Source of the DNA: Caldilineaceae bacterium
Lineage (GTDB): Bacteria; Chloroflexota; Anaerolineae; Caldilineales; Caldilineaceae
NCBI GenBank assembly: GCA_019637645.1
Contig: JAHBVH010000014.1
Location: 62,001-126,000 of the forward strand
Reading direction: 5' to 3'
Length of the DNA stretch: 64,000 bases
Below are positions 8,937 to 17,412 of this stretch, piece by piece. Under the pieces are notes generated by a model, which was not told the DNA's origin, made no database searches, and saw nothing but the letters and a program-made list of their open reading frames with translations. Position 1 is the stretch's first letter; every line of letters begins with the position of its first letter. Made by a program: the position numbers and the translations under genes.

Positions 8937-10133
8937 ATGAATACCAATTTTGATGTAGCTGTGATCGGCAATGGCTTGATTGGCGCGGCTGCAACGCGCT
9001 ATCTCAGCGCGACAGGACAACGGGTGGCTGGCATTGGTCCGGGCGAACCGGCTGATTGGAAGAAGCACAGCGGTGTCTTTGCCAGCCATTATGACCAAGG
9101 CCGCATTACCCGGATCATCGATCCCGATCCAATTTGGGCCCGCCTTGGGCAACGTGCCATGGCTGCCTATGCGGCGTTAGAGGCGCAGAGCGGGATTAAG
9201 TTTCATCAGGCCGCGAGCTGCCTACGCGTCAGCCCCGATCCAACTGCGCCTGGCGATACGCTCCGTCAGGCCGAACAAGTGGCACGTGAACTCAACGCGC
9301 CGTTTACGCTGGAACAAGAAGGGGAAGGGTTGCAGGAAATTTTTCCCTTTCTGTGTTTTACCGCGGGCGCACAGGCGATCTGGGAACGCGGGGCCGCTGG
9401 CTATGTTAACCCGCGCCAGCTGGTCCAGGCCCAATTAACGGCGGCCACCCAACAAGGCGCCACCATCATCCCGGCGGCCGTCACCACGATCAAGGCTAAC
9501 GCAGCCGGGAGCACCGTGACCATAGCGAACGGCGACGTGGTCACGGCGCGGAAGGTGCTGCTTGCGGCGGGAGCCTATAGCGGCTGGCTCTTGGCCCGTC
9601 CTCTGGCCTTGCGGCGCAAAGCGGTTACGGTTGTCCTGGCCGAACTTGGTGACACCGAAGCCGCGCGCTTGCGGGCAAAGCCGAGCATCATCTACCGGTT
9701 GGACAACCATCCTGTGCTAGCTTCGATCTATTCTCTGCCACCCATTCGCTATCCTGATGGCAAGATCTATCTGAAGTTGGGGGGCACCCTGCGCGAGCCG
9801 CGCTATCTGGAAAGTGCCGCGGCGCTTGAAGCGTGGTTTCACACCGACGGCAACCCGGTAGAGGCCGCGGCTTTGCGCGAAGTCCTCTTGGCGATGATCC
9901 CGAATCTAGCTGCCAGTCGCTTCCAGAGCAAACCCTGCGTTGTCACCTATACAGAACATGACCGGCCCTACATTGACCAGATCGACGACGGCATCTACGT
10001 GGCGACGGGTGGCTGTGGTTCGGCGGCTAAATCCGCCGATGCCATTGGCTGCCTGGGGGCCCGCTTGGTCGATCAGGGCCGCTGGACGGATGTGCTGCCC
10101 GCGACGGCCTTTGCGGTTCGCTATGCGGCCTGA
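8937..10133 (+). CDS. FAD-dependent oxidoreductase (DAO / monomeric sarcosine oxidase-like)
   Basis: This protein has 398 residues. The ATG at 8937 is preceded by an AAAGGA ribosome-binding site. The N-terminal Rossmann motif V-A-V-I-G-N-G-L-I-G-A-A-A-T-R-Y binds the ADP part of FAD. A second nucleotide-contacting stretch is A-R-K-V-L-L-A-A-G-A-Y near residue 205. The C-terminal P-Y-I-D-Q-I-D-D-G-I-Y-V-A-T-G-G-C-G-S-A-A-K matches the flavin-binding end of sarcosine oxidase/N-methyltryptophan oxidase-type enzymes. It should oxidise an amine or amino acid with O2 or another acceptor; the substrate is not predictable. It is convergent with the glycogen synthase gene, with 59 bp between them. Confidence 0.85.
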   Translation: MNTNFDVAVIGNGLIGAAATRYLSATGQRVAGIGPGEPADWKKHSGVFASHYDQGRITRIIDPDPIWARLGQRAMAAYAALEAQSGIKFHQAASCLRVSPDPTAPGDTLRQAEQVARELNAPFTLEQEGEGLQEIFPFLCFTAGAQAIWERGAAGYVNPRQLVQAQLTAATQQGATIIPAAVTTIKANAAGSTVTIANGDVVTARKVLLAAGAYSGWLLARPLALRRKAVTVVLAELGDTEAARLRAKPSIIYRLDNHPVLASIYSLPPIRYPDGKIYLKLGGTLREPRYLESAAALEAWFHTDGNPVEAAALREVLLAMIPNLAASRFQSKPCVVTYTEHDRPYIDQIDDGIYVATGGCGSAAKSADAIGCLGARLVDQGRWTDVLPATAFAVRYAA

Positions 10134-10192
10134 GCGATGGTTTGTCACTGGGGTGGCTCTGGGGTGTGCCCACAACCGCCCACACAAGCTGC

Positions 10193-12031
10193 CTATCCGG
10201 TGTGGAGGAAGCGATAGAGTTCCCAGTCGAATTTGTCGCCATATTCTTGCTGACCAGGAGCAAAGAAAGCGCGGAAGAGCGCCTCTTCTTCCTTGAGCGA
10301 ATGGGTGAAGCTAGCCAAGAGTTGACGGCGCTTGGCTTGCCATTGTTTGACTAAACGCCCATAGCGATAGAGTTCCACATATTGCGCTGCCGAAGCATCC
10401 CAGCTCGCATTGATATTCATCGCGGTGTGGAGCAGATAAGCGTGATGTGCGGGATTGCGCCGATAGGTATCGATGGCCGCCTTGATCTTCCACCAGAAAG
10501 CATTGGCCTCGCCCGCGCGATCACTGATGTCGAGCCATTCGTAGAGATAGGCACAGTGGCGCACTTTGGTCAGCCCGCCGGTCGCCCGCCCAATGACCAC
10601 ATTGCCCAGCAGGGACGCTTCATAATCGACCAAACCACAAGGCTCAAAGCGCGAGGGAATCAGCGAAAAATCGCCCCCTGCTAGGATGAGTTTGGAGAGG
10701 GGTAAGTTGAAGCTGTTATTAAAATAGACCCGATCCGGGTAGCGATGGGCAAGACGGAAAAAGGCGGCTTCGCTGGCCTTGCCACCCCCATCCCCTTCGG
10801 GGGCCGAGGCGAGGATGATAAACTTGGTGCCTTGGTCATAGCTCAGGGTGCGTTCGACAATGTCGGCGACGAGCCCCAAATTTTTCTGCTCGACCAAGCG
10901 CCCCACCGCGGTGATCAAGATGGGGTTCCAAGCCGGTTCCATGCCAAAAGTTTCCAGGTGTAGCAGGCGCTTTAGTTCCTGTTTGACTTCCAACGAATTG
11001 TCATCAAAATTGTGATCGTGGGCGAGCATTTCGGCTTGGGTGGTCGGGTGGTGAAAGAGGGGGCGCGCGGGGCCGCGCTTGGCTTGGATCTCCTGTAGGA
11101 CACTGGCCTTGAGCTCGGGTAGATTGGTGGCGCGATTGCTGCCGCTCATGCCATTGGTAATCCCAACAATGGGCAGCTTTTCAAAGAGATCCAAATGGCG
11201 GTTGGGGACAAAGACTTCCCCTGGCGGCGCGCCCTTTTGGGCATAGGCTCTGGCCCAAACTGTGGCATGGCCTTCTTTTAGCTCGGCGGCATAGCCCCAA
11301 CTGCCGTTGAGATCACCGCTGACGGTGGTGATCCGGCCACCGGTTTCATGGACTTTGAGCATACACGCTTTCATCACATTGAGGTGATCAAAAAAGTCGA
11401 AATAGCGATGAAAGAGCTGCTCCCCTGGCAGGTTGAGGCGATCCAACGAGCTATAGCCACCGTCCACCAAGGGTGTGATCCCTTGATAGGTGGCATTATG
11501 GATGGTGAAATGGATGGGCACCTTTTGGAGATAATCATCGCCTAGGTAGAAGGGCACCAAGCCAACGTGATAGTCGTGGAGGTGAACCGTATCAAATTCG
11601 CCTTGGCGGATATACCCTGCCATGGCTTGGCTAACCGCCGCGAACAGGGTTAAGCTCAGTTGCGGATCAGTCGGATAGATGGCATTGGCATGGGTCCAGT
11701 GTAGTTGCCATTCATCCCAGAAATAGACTACCTTCTGACCATCCGGGAAGAGATATTCATAGACCTCAAAGTAAAAAGTTTGACCATGCAAGGTTGCGGG
11801 CAGCCGGAGATCGAGCTTGGTCAACCGGCTTTTGTCATAGTGGGCAAAGCATGGTGCGAGCGTGACAACCTCTAGCGCGATCTCTTGTTGGGCGGCGGCT
11901 TTCACCAACTCGGGTGGCAATTCCTCGACAATGACGCCTAGGCCCCCGATCTTGGCTCCCAGCCCGCTGTTGGCGCGCCCGATCTCCCAAGCGGGCATTG
12001 CAACGCGTAGTTTTTTCCGTGGTTTTGCCAT
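10193..12031 (-). CDS. glgA: Glycogen/starch synthase (GT5 family)
   Basis: This protein has 612 residues. The ATG is preceded by GAGGAG at 9-10 nt. The N-terminal catalytic motif of GT5 enzymes, K-I-G-G-L-G-V-I-V-E-E-L-P, is present near residue 27. V-H-L-H-D-Y-H-V-G-L-V-P follows near 149, and the C-terminal GT-B half has P-S-R-F-E-P-C-G-L-V-D-Y-E-A followed by G-R-A-T-G-G-L. These are the ADP-glucose-binding and acceptor-site signatures of starch/glycogen synthase, which extends alpha-1,4-glucan from ADP- or UDP-glucose. It is longer than typical bacterial GlgA (~480 residues), with extra sequence in the central region (the E-I-Q-A-K-R-G...H-D-H-N-F-D-D-N segment). It belongs to the long GlgA-like group, so the polymer made could differ from glycogen. 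No other glycogen genes are adjacent. Confidence 0.85.
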   Translation of the reverse strand: MAKPRKKLRVAMPAWEIGRANSGLGAKIGGLGVIVEELPPELVKAAAQQEIALEVVTLAPCFAHYDKSRLTKLDLRLPATLHGQTFYFEVYEYLFPDGQKVVYFWDEWQLHWTHANAIYPTDPQLSLTLFAAVSQAMAGYIRQGEFDTVHLHDYHVGLVPFYLGDDYLQKVPIHFTIHNATYQGITPLVDGGYSSLDRLNLPGEQLFHRYFDFFDHLNVMKACMLKVHETGGRITTVSGDLNGSWGYAAELKEGHATVWARAYAQKGAPPGEVFVPNRHLDLFEKLPIVGITNGMSGSNRATNLPELKASVLQEIQAKRGPARPLFHHPTTQAEMLAHDHNFDDNSLEVKQELKRLLHLETFGMEPAWNPILITAVGRLVEQKNLGLVADIVERTLSYDQGTKFIILASAPEGDGGGKASEAAFFRLAHRYPDRVYFNNSFNLPLSKLILAGGDFSLIPSRFEPCGLVDYEASLLGNVVIGRATGGLTKVRHCAYLYEWLDISDRAGEANAFWWKIKAAIDTYRRNPAHHAYLLHTAMNINASWDASAAQYVELYRYGRLVKQWQAKRRQLLASFTHSLKEEEALFRAFFAPGQQEYGDKFDWELYRFLHTG

Positions 12032-12200
12032 GATCTTGCGCTCCTCACCCTATGCTATAGGGATGGCTGTCCATCGATGGTGGTGTACCAGAATGGATAG
12101 TCGTGCAGAGATTTGCTGGATAGGGATGTAGTGTACCAGATCGTCCCGGCCCTTGGCAATGCTAGCGCGGTAGTAAGCTAGGGGCAGTTGGTCGCGTCGG

Positions 12201-12245
12201 TTAGACGGTTGTAGATTAGACGGTTGTAGATTAGACGGTTGTAGA
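12201..12245. repeat. Minisatellite, 3 x 15 bp
   Basis: Three exact tandem copies of TTAGACGGTTGTAGA. The stop codon of the response regulator gene ending at 12231 lies inside the third copy, so the repeat encodes the last few residues of that protein (S-T-T-V) and continues into the 3' flank. Confidence 0.9.
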
Positions 12246-12887
12246 GAAGAGCAGTCCTTCATTGAGTGCTTTGATCACCAGGTCGGCGACACTGGTTGCA
12301 CCTAGTTTGTGCATGAGTTGAGCCCGATGCTTTTCCACGGTTTTGGGGCTGATGCGCAGGAGGTTGGCAATGCTTTGATTGGTGTGGCCTTCGGTGATCA
12401 ATTGCAGAACCTCTTTTTCGCGTGCGGAGAGGGCTGTATCGGTCAAGGCTACCCCGGTGTTTTCTTCCAGCAGCCAGAGGGTATCTAGCAAACCTTGGGC
12501 AATCCGGGGACTTAAGTAAAGCTCACCTTGGTTGGCAGCATCAACCGCTAGCCAGAGTTCTTCATGCGTGGCGTGCTTAATGACATAGCCTTTGGCACCC
12601 GCGCGCAGGGCACGCCGGGCAATTTGCGGGCGATCGTGCATAGAAAGAATGACGACGCGGGTCGCGTTCCCGAGCGCGCAAATTCGCTGAGTGGCCTGAA
12701 TGCCATCCAGCCGCGGCATGGCAATGTCCAAGACGGCAATGTCAGGGGCCAGTTGCTCGACAAGCGCAACGGCGGCTTCACCGTCCGCAGCTTCGCCAAC
12801 GATCTGAATTTGCTGATGCTTTGCCAGTAGGGTGCAAACTCCTTGCCGCACGAGGTGGTGATCGTCTGCTACGATCAACCGGATCAT
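12231..12887 (-). CDS. NarL/FixJ-type response regulator
   Basis: This protein has 218 residues. The receiver domain (1-120) has the acidic pair D8/D9, the phosphoacceptor D54 in V-L-D-I-A-M-P, S82 and K104, so it should be phosphorylatable. The C-terminal LuxR-type helix-turn-helix (about 150-210) begins L-S-A-R-E-K-E-V-L-Q-L-I-T-E-G and has S-P-K-T-V-E-K-H. The ATG overlaps the stop of the upstream histidine kinase by 4 nt (ATGA), so the two are translationally coupled and form a cognate two-component pair. The stimulus and target genes are unknown. Confidence 0.92.
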   Translation of the reverse strand: MIRLIVADDHHLVRQGVCTLLAKHQQIQIVGEAADGEAAVALVEQLAPDIAVLDIAMPRLDGIQATQRICALGNATRVVILSMHDRPQIARRALRAGAKGYVIKHATHEELWLAVDAANQGELYLSPRIAQGLLDTLWLLEENTGVALTDTALSAREKEVLQLITEGHTNQSIANLLRISPKTVEKHRAQLMHKLGATSVADLVIKALNEGLLFSTTV

Positions 12888-14167
12888 GGGTTCTCCTCCA
12901 ACTGCACCGTAGCCGTCAGCGTTGTGCCCTGGCCCGGCACCGAGTGTATCGCCACCGCGCCTTTCAGCGCGTGAAAACGTTCTTGCATGCCAACCAACCC
13001 CAACCCTTGCCCAGTGACAGGCGCGCCAGCGATAAAGGGGGACTGAAAGCCTTGACCATTATCCGCAACCCGCACCCAGACTTGGCTTGATGTCGCCTGC
13101 AACTCAACATCGACCTCCGTCGCGGCTGCATGTTTTACCACATTGGTCAGGGCTTCTTGCACAAAGCGGTAGAAGCTAATGCTCGCGGCATCGGAAAGGT
13201 GGGAAAGATCCATCCCGCTGTAGTGAATCATCAGGTCCGTATGTTGGGCAACTTCGGCGCAGAGGCTCTCGAGCGCCACGTCGAGCCCCAGGGTGTCAAG
13301 CTCGGGCGGACGCAGATCATAGGCCAATCGATGGATGCGTTCCATGGTGCGCGTTGTCAGCTGAATGGCAGCCCTGAGCTGATGGCGATAGGCCGGGCGC
13401 GCATCCTGAAGATTCTCTTGGAGGGTTTGGAGCGCGACCTTCAGCGCCGTGAGTGCCTGACCCGCTTCATCATGGAGTTCGCGGGCAATGCGTTGGCGTT
13501 CTTCTTCTTGGGCATAGACCAGCTTTCCAGCAAATAGACGTAGCTGTTGTTCACCAGTATGAACCTGGCGGAAAAGCTTGGCATTTTGGAGGGCGAGAGC
13601 CAATGGGGCTGTCAGTGCCGTCAAAATCGGTAGCCGTGCTTGGGTGAAATACTCGGCTTGCTCGCTAAGCAGGCACATGACGGCAATAAGTTGATCGTCA
13701 ACGCGCAAGGGCAGGCCAATGGCTGAACAGATCACATCATCCAGCCCAGCGATAGGTAGCCAATAATCCTGGCAGTTCATATCGGGCACAATCAGCATCT
13801 CGGCACGTTGCACAACTTGTCTAGCTAGACCACGTTCGAGGCGTGCTTCGCTGTTCTCTTGTAAGAGACGTGTTTGTGCTTCATCATAGCCATTGAGCGC
13901 AAGGATCTGTAAGTTACCTTGGGCCGTTACCGTAAAAATTTCGCCACGCAGCACGGCTAGCTCTTGACAAATGAGCCGAAGGGCGTGGTGGGCAAGCTCA
14001 GCTGGATCGCTCACGCTGTCCAGCCTGCTATTCGTCTCCACCAATAGGCGCAAACTAATCCGCTGTTCGGTGAGCTGTTGTTCCTGTTCTTGTACTCTTT
14101 GCTCGAGGGTGGCTAGCTTTGCTTGTAGGATAGTGATCGGATCAGATTCAGTAGCTATAAAAGACAT
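12884..14167 (-). CDS. GAF-domain sensor histidine kinase (HisKA_3 / NarX-like)
   Basis: This protein has 427 residues, no transmembrane segment and is probably cytoplasmic. An N-terminal coiled coil (~12-42) leads into a GAF domain (~45-200). The HisKA_3 dimerisation helix carries the phospho-histidine H232 in R-I-A-R-E-L-H-D-E-A-G-Q. The HATPase domain has the N-box (Q-E-A-L-T-N-V-V-K-H-A), D-N-G-Q-G-F and G-L-G-L-V-G-M. It would phosphorylate D54 of the overlapping downstream regulator. The GAF domain may sense a small ligand or redox cofactor. No clear Shine-Dalgarno sequence is visible at the ATG. Confidence 0.92.
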   Translation of the reverse strand: MSFIATESDPITILQAKLATLEQRVQEQEQQLTEQRISLRLLVETNSRLDSVSDPAELAHHALRLICQELAVLRGEIFTVTAQGNLQILALNGYDEAQTRLLQENSEARLERGLARQVVQRAEMLIVPDMNCQDYWLPIAGLDDVICSAIGLPLRVDDQLIAVMCLLSEQAEYFTQARLPILTALTAPLALALQNAKLFRQVHTGEQQLRLFAGKLVYAQEEERQRIARELHDEAGQALTALKVALQTLQENLQDARPAYRHQLRAAIQLTTRTMERIHRLAYDLRPPELDTLGLDVALESLCAEVAQHTDLMIHYSGMDLSHLSDAASISFYRFVQEALTNVVKHAAATEVDVELQATSSQVWVRVADNGQGFQSPFIAGAPVTGQGLGLVGMQERFHALKGAVAIHSVPGQGTTLTATVQLEENP

Positions 14168-14249
14168 AGGTCATTCTAGTCAACTGGTATCAAGGGAAAG
14201 GATTACTAAGAAGGGATGCTAAGAAACGCTTTGCAATGGGATCCGATAG

Positions 14250-14278
14250 ACTTGACAGGTTTTTAAGACCTGTCAAGT
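14250..14278. repeat. 29-bp palindrome, family P1 copy 3
   Basis: This copy has arms ACTTGACAGGTTT and AGACCTGTCAAGT around a TTA loop. Relative to copy 1 the third base pair is changed from C-G to T-A on both arms, a compensatory substitution that keeps the hairpin. Confidence 0.85.
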
Positions 14279-14288
14279 GCAAAGAAAA

Positions 14289-14314
14289 GGGTCTCCTGAA
14301 GCTTCAGGAGACCC
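14289..14314 (-). terminator. Perfect 26-bp palindrome, probable intrinsic terminator
   Basis: A perfect inverted repeat centred on AAGCTT with a GGGTCTCCTGA arm. On the minus strand it is followed by TTTTCTTTG, a U-rich tract, so it fits a Rho-independent terminator for the regulator gene that ends 170 bp upstream at 14484. Confidence 0.65.
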
Positions 14315-14483
14315 GAATGATCGCTCAAGTCCCGATTCCCCTGCTAGCGTATGACGCCCCGTTTTCGGCTTGTTCCCAATGGGGCGAGCGACTTACATAA
14401 CCCAAGTTGTGCCTCGTCGTGTCATAGCACACAAATGGTTCTATAGGCGACTCTTGTAGAGAGATGGGCGGTCGCAACCTGTG

Positions 14484-15170
14484 CTACATATATTGTGGCT
14501 GCACTTCTGGGGCCTTGCCCTGGATAAAGGTCAGGTAGGTCGCGGCATCCTTGCGGCTGCGCAGGTTGAGTTTTTTCAGCACATTGTGGACATGATTCTT
14601 GACGGTGCCGACCCCAATGATGAGGTGGTCGGCAATCAATTGGTTGGAATATCCTTCGGCCAAGAATTTGAGAATTTCACATTCACGCTCGGTCAAATTG
14701 GCATAGAGCGTAGATTTGGGCTCAAAGCGAGCCGTTAAGCGGCTCAACTTGTTCAAGTGCATCATCATGGCGGCTGTGACTGCCGGGGAAACCATGGGCT
14801 TGCCTTTGCAGACAGCCTGGATATGAGCCACCCAGCGTTGCACACCTTCTTGGGCGAGGGCATAGCCAGCCGCACCTGCGGCGATATAAGCCAAGATCTG
14901 TTGGGGGTTGTTAGAAAGACCGACCACAATCACCTTCGCGCTCCCTGCTTGTTGGCGCAGGCGCTTGATCAGCTTGAGCGCCCCTTCTTCGGGGAGGGCC
15001 GCCGAAACGAGAATGACATCGCAGTTATCCGCACTAAGGCGCGAGAGCGCTTCCGTGGCCGAGCTCATCATATTGATAACACGCAAGTCAGCTTCTTTGT
15101 TCAAAAGTCCGGCAGCTTGGCTAACTAAGGCCTGATTTTCGTGAACGATGAAGATTCGTGTGCGTTGCAT
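14484..15170 (-). CDS. Degenerate LuxR-type response regulator (no phosphoacceptor Asp)
   Basis: This protein has 228 residues. The ATG has a strong GAGGAGAA ribosome-binding site. The receiver fold is intact, but the phosphoacceptor site reads V-I-L-V-S-A-A-L-P, with Ser56 where Asp is expected, and the acidic pair is H10-E11 instead of two acidic residues. The C-terminal helix-turn-helix is canonical (L-T-E-R-E-C-E-I-L-K-F-L-A-E-G and G-V-G-T-V-K-N-H-V-H). It therefore probably acts independently of phosphorylation. It is paralogous to the regulators at 19042-19752 and 28342-29001, sharing the V-S-P-x-V-x-A-A segment between domains and the G-T-V-K-N-H recognition helix. A terminator-like palindrome follows the stop codon. 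Confidence 0.9.
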   Translation of the reverse strand: MQRTRIFIVHENQALVSQAAGLLNKEADLRVINMMSSATEALSRLSADNCDVILVSAALPEEGALKLIKRLRQQAGSAKVIVVGLSNNPQQILAYIAAGAAGYALAQEGVQRWVAHIQAVCKGKPMVSPAVTAAMMMHLNKLSRLTARFEPKSTLYANLTERECEILKFLAEGYSNQLIADHLIIGVGTVKNHVHNVLKKLNLRSRKDAATYLTFIQGKAPEVQPQYM

Positions 15171-15244
15171 AGATGTATTCTCCTCGTGAGTAGCGATTTT
15201 ATCGAGAGCAGTCGGTCCGTGCGTCCCGCTTTATTGCCGATTCC

Positions 15245-15286
15245 GTCAGGGTGCTTCTGTCAGGGTGTTTCTGTCAGGGTGCTTCT
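15245..15286. repeat. Minisatellite, 3 x 14 bp
   Basis: Three tandem copies of GTCAGGGTGCTTCT; the middle copy has a single C-to-T change. It lies about 75-115 bp upstream of the start of the regulator gene at 15170, in its promoter/leader region. Confidence 0.85.
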
Positions 15287-15378
15287 GTTCGTGGGAACGT
15301 TTGCTTTGTTGGCTATAGAATACCCGATTCGTCTACATTCCAACATGACCCTGTCGCCAGTCTTTGCTTGCCAGACAA

Positions 15379-15420
15379 GGCAATAGCGACCCTGTCGGAT
15401 CCGACAGGGTCGCTATTGCC
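15379..15420. repeat. 42-bp perfect palindrome centred on a GGATCC
   Basis: Both 21-bp arms match exactly with no loop. It lies directly next to the terminator hairpin at 15430. On the plus strand it is followed by AAAAAAGC; on the minus strand no U-tract follows. It could be a second terminator hairpin or a protein-binding or recombination site. Confidence 0.85.
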
Positions 15421-15429
15421 AAAAAAGCA

Positions 15430-15467
15430 AAAGCCGCCTGTTCTTCTCGAGAAGAACAGGCGGCTTT
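15430..15467 (-). terminator. 38-bp perfect palindrome, probable intrinsic terminator
   Basis: A loopless perfect inverted repeat (arm AAAGCCGCCTGTTCTTCTC). On the minus strand it is followed by TTGCTTTTTT. It lies 60 bp after the stop of the regulator gene ending at 15527 and fits a Rho-independent terminator for it. Confidence 0.75.
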
Positions 15468-15526
15468 ACCGCGCTACGCTTGGGATGGCCCTGGCCGGTC
15501 TGCCAGGGTGGTTTGTTGGCGATTGG

Positions 15527-16159
15527 CTAGCTATTACGCCGCTTGACCGCCCAACTAATCGCCTCGGCACGGGAAGTGATGCCGAGCTTATCGTAGATAT
15601 TGGTGAGATGAAAGCGAACTGTTCGTTCGCTAAGACCTAGTTCTGCGGCAATCCGATTATTGGTCCATCCTTCCGCCACGAGCTTGAGCACTTCTTCCTC
15701 GCGATCCGTCAGCTCGATAATATCGCGCTGGCGCTTGCGGGTCATCGTGGCCATCCGGGCCGCGGCGCGGCGGCTCAGCCAGCCTTCCTCGCCATTGGCC
15801 ACCCCCTGGACGGCATCGACAATGGTGTCGAGCGCCTCTTCTTTGGTCAGATAGCCCGCGGCACCATTCGCCAACAGGTTGAGAATATATTCCTCGTCAT
15901 CATGGGCGCTGAGGGCGAGGACACGCACCGGGAGCTGGGCTGCTTCCACTTCTCGCGCAACCTCAACGCCAGTCTTTCCAGGCATTTCCATATCGAGCAA
16001 TAAGACATCTGGCTTTAGCCGTTTGATCAGCCCCACGGCATCATCGCCCCGTTCGGCTTCACCCACGACTTCAATATCACCAGCCTGCTCTAGCAACATC
16101 CGAATCCCCGAACGTACAATCGGGTGGTCATCGATCATCAGGACGCGAATTTTCTTCAT
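15527..16159 (-). CDS. NarL/FixJ-type response regulator
   Basis: This protein has 210 residues. The receiver has D10/D11, phosphoacceptor D56 in L-L-L-D-M-E-M-P-G-K-T-G and S84/K106-like positions, so it looks fully functional. The LuxR helix-turn-helix is L-T-D-R-E-E-E-V-L-K-L-V-A-E-G followed by L-S-E-R-T-V-R-F-H-L. It lies 143 bp downstream of the receiver-kinase gene at 16303-17400, separated from it by a 5 x 14-bp tandem repeat. That kinase is the likely partner. A strong terminator hairpin follows. Confidence 0.92.
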   Translation of the reverse strand: MKKIRVLMIDDHPIVRSGIRMLLEQAGDIEVVGEAERGDDAVGLIKRLKPDVLLLDMEMPGKTGVEVAREVEAAQLPVRVLALSAHDDEEYILNLLANGAAGYLTKEEALDTIVDAVQGVANGEEGWLSRRAAARMATMTRKRQRDIIELTDREEEVLKLVAEGWTNNRIAAELGLSERTVRFHLTNIYDKLGITSRAEAISWAVKRRNS

Positions 16160-16191
16160 GGCTTTATTCCGTCGGCTTTATTCCGTATGGC

Positions 16192-16261
16192 TTCACCGGC
16201 CACTTTTCACCGGCCACTTTTCACCGGCCACTTTTCACCGGCCACTTTTCACCGGCCACTT
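16192..16261. repeat. Minisatellite, 5 x 14 bp
   Basis: Five tandem copies of TTCACCGGCCACTT with no change. The array fills the leader upstream of the regulator starting at 16159 and lies downstream of the kinase ending at 16303. The period and position would suit an array of regulator-binding sites, but slippage-generated junk is equally possible. Confidence 0.9.
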
Positions 16262-16302
16262 TGCACAGGGTTGCAAGGGGCCACGTGGTCGCAAGGGCGT
16301 GC

Positions 16303-17400
16303 TTACGCTTGGGTATAGCCGTTCTTGGACGTTTGGACTAGCGCTGGGCGATGGGCCGTGACAATCAATAAAGTGCCGGCACCGGGGGCCGAGGTCACTT
16401 CGAGCCGCCCACCGATGGCCTCGGCTCGTTCCATCGCGTCGAGTAGCCCAATGCGGCCTTCCCGCGCAAAGTCGATCCATTGGCGTGGGGGCTTGAACCC
16501 AAGCCCATCATCAATCACTTTTAGTTGCACCTCATCGGGCAGGAGGCGAAAGCTGATCCGTACATTGTTGGCCTGGGCATGGCGTGCGACATTATCAAGG
16601 GCTTGCTGGAAGATGCGATAGAGCGCTAGCCGCATCCGTTCTGGCAGCAGTTGTTCATCGGCATCGAGATCCATCATCAAGTTAAGCTGGGGAGACTGGG
16701 CTTGAAACCGGCGAATATGGGCGCGGATTGCTTTTTCCAGCCCAAAGGGACCTAGCGCCGGTGGCCGCAGATCGACACAGAAAGCACGGACCGATTCGAT
16801 CACCGTCTGTAAATTGTCTTGGACAAAGTTGAGCTGACCTTTCGCCGCTTCATCTTGGAGGGTTGATAGCACAACGCCCAGATGAAAACGCAACCCAATC
16901 AGATCTTGCAACGGCCCTTCGTGGAGCTTTTGCGCCAACCGCAGTCGTTCGGCTTCGCGGCTATCGGCCAGCCGTTGGCGGGTTTCTACCGACTCGGCGC
17001 GAATCTGCTTCTGTTGGAGTGCATAGCGAATGGAGCGTTCGAGCAGTTGGGCGGTGATTTCGCTCTTGACTAAATAGTCAACGGCACCGGCCTGCATCGC
17101 TTCCACATCAATGGCACGGTTTGCCTGGCCGGTTAAAAAGATAATCGGCCCTTGGCAGCCTTGGGCCAAGCCGGTACGCAACAAGTCCAACCCGTTTTGA
17201 GCACCCAATTGATAATCTAACAGGTAGATATCATGGCGGTTGCGCTTCATCTCGGTCAGCGCGGTCTCAAAGCTGGTCACCCATTGGAGATCAACGTGTA
17301 GATCCAACACCGAAACGCGCCACTCGGTTAGCAACTCCTTGGTCAATATGTAATCGTCTTCATCATCCTCCACCAGGAGAATGCGTAACAGCTCGCTCAT
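16303..17400 (-). CDS. Hybrid protein: N-terminal receiver plus HisKA_3 histidine kinase
   Basis: This protein has 365 residues. Residues 1-125 are a receiver domain with E11/D12/D13 and phosphoacceptor D62 (I-Y-L-L-D-Y-Q-L-G). A coiled-coil linker follows, then a HisKA_3 kinase core with H160 in L-A-Q-K-L-H-E-G-P-L-Q-D and a HATPase domain with V-I-D-D-G-L-G-F and G-R-I-G-L-L-D-A. No membrane segment is present. The architecture suggests that phosphorylation of the receiver gates the kinase, forming a relay with the CheY-like protein encoded 12 bp upstream (17413-17865) and the NarL-type regulator downstream. It is paralogous to the protein at 20717-21793. Confidence 0.9.
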   Translation of the reverse strand: MSELLRILLVEDDEDDYILTKELLTEWRVSVLDLHVDLQWVTSFETALTEMKRNRHDIYLLDYQLGAQNGLDLLRTGLAQGCQGPIIFLTGQANRAIDVEAMQAGAVDYLVKSEITAQLLERSIRYALQQKQIRAESVETRQRLADSREAERLRLAQKLHEGPLQDLIGLRFHLGVVLSTLQDEAAKGQLNFVQDNLQTVIESVRAFCVDLRPPALGPFGLEKAIRAHIRRFQAQSPQLNLMMDLDADEQLLPERMRLALYRIFQQALDNVARHAQANNVRISFRLLPDEVQLKVIDDGLGFKPPRQWIDFAREGRIGLLDAMERAEAIGGRLEVTSAPGAGTLLIVTAHRPALVQTSKNGYTQA

Positions 17401-17412
17401 GATCAGCTATTC

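Larger units (their letters stand above)
14168..14483. other. Intergenic stretch with two palindromes
   Basis: This 316-bp non-coding region between same-strand genes contains palindrome family P1 copy 3 (14250-14278) and a terminator-like palindrome (14289-14314). The remainder (14320-14480) has no recognisable feature. The promoter of the kinase-regulator pair is on the other side of the kinase, so this part mainly serves the regulator that ends at 14484. Confidence 0.5.
15171..15526. other. Intergenic stretch with minisatellite and two long palindromes
   Basis: This 356-bp region between two same-strand regulator genes contains a 3 x 14-bp tandem repeat (15245-15286), a 42-bp perfect palindrome (15379-15420) and a 38-bp terminator palindrome (15430-15467). 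No coding frame with a ribosome-binding site was found. Confidence 0.55.

Noticed and set aside
14320..14480. Possible small RNA or tRNA between signalling genes
   Set aside because: No cloverleaf, anticodon arm or CCA-like end could be built, and no conserved RNA motif was recognised.
16192..16261. Regular direct repeats considered as a CRISPR array
   Set aside because: Units of 14 bp are directly abutting with no unique spacers, and no cas genes are nearby.
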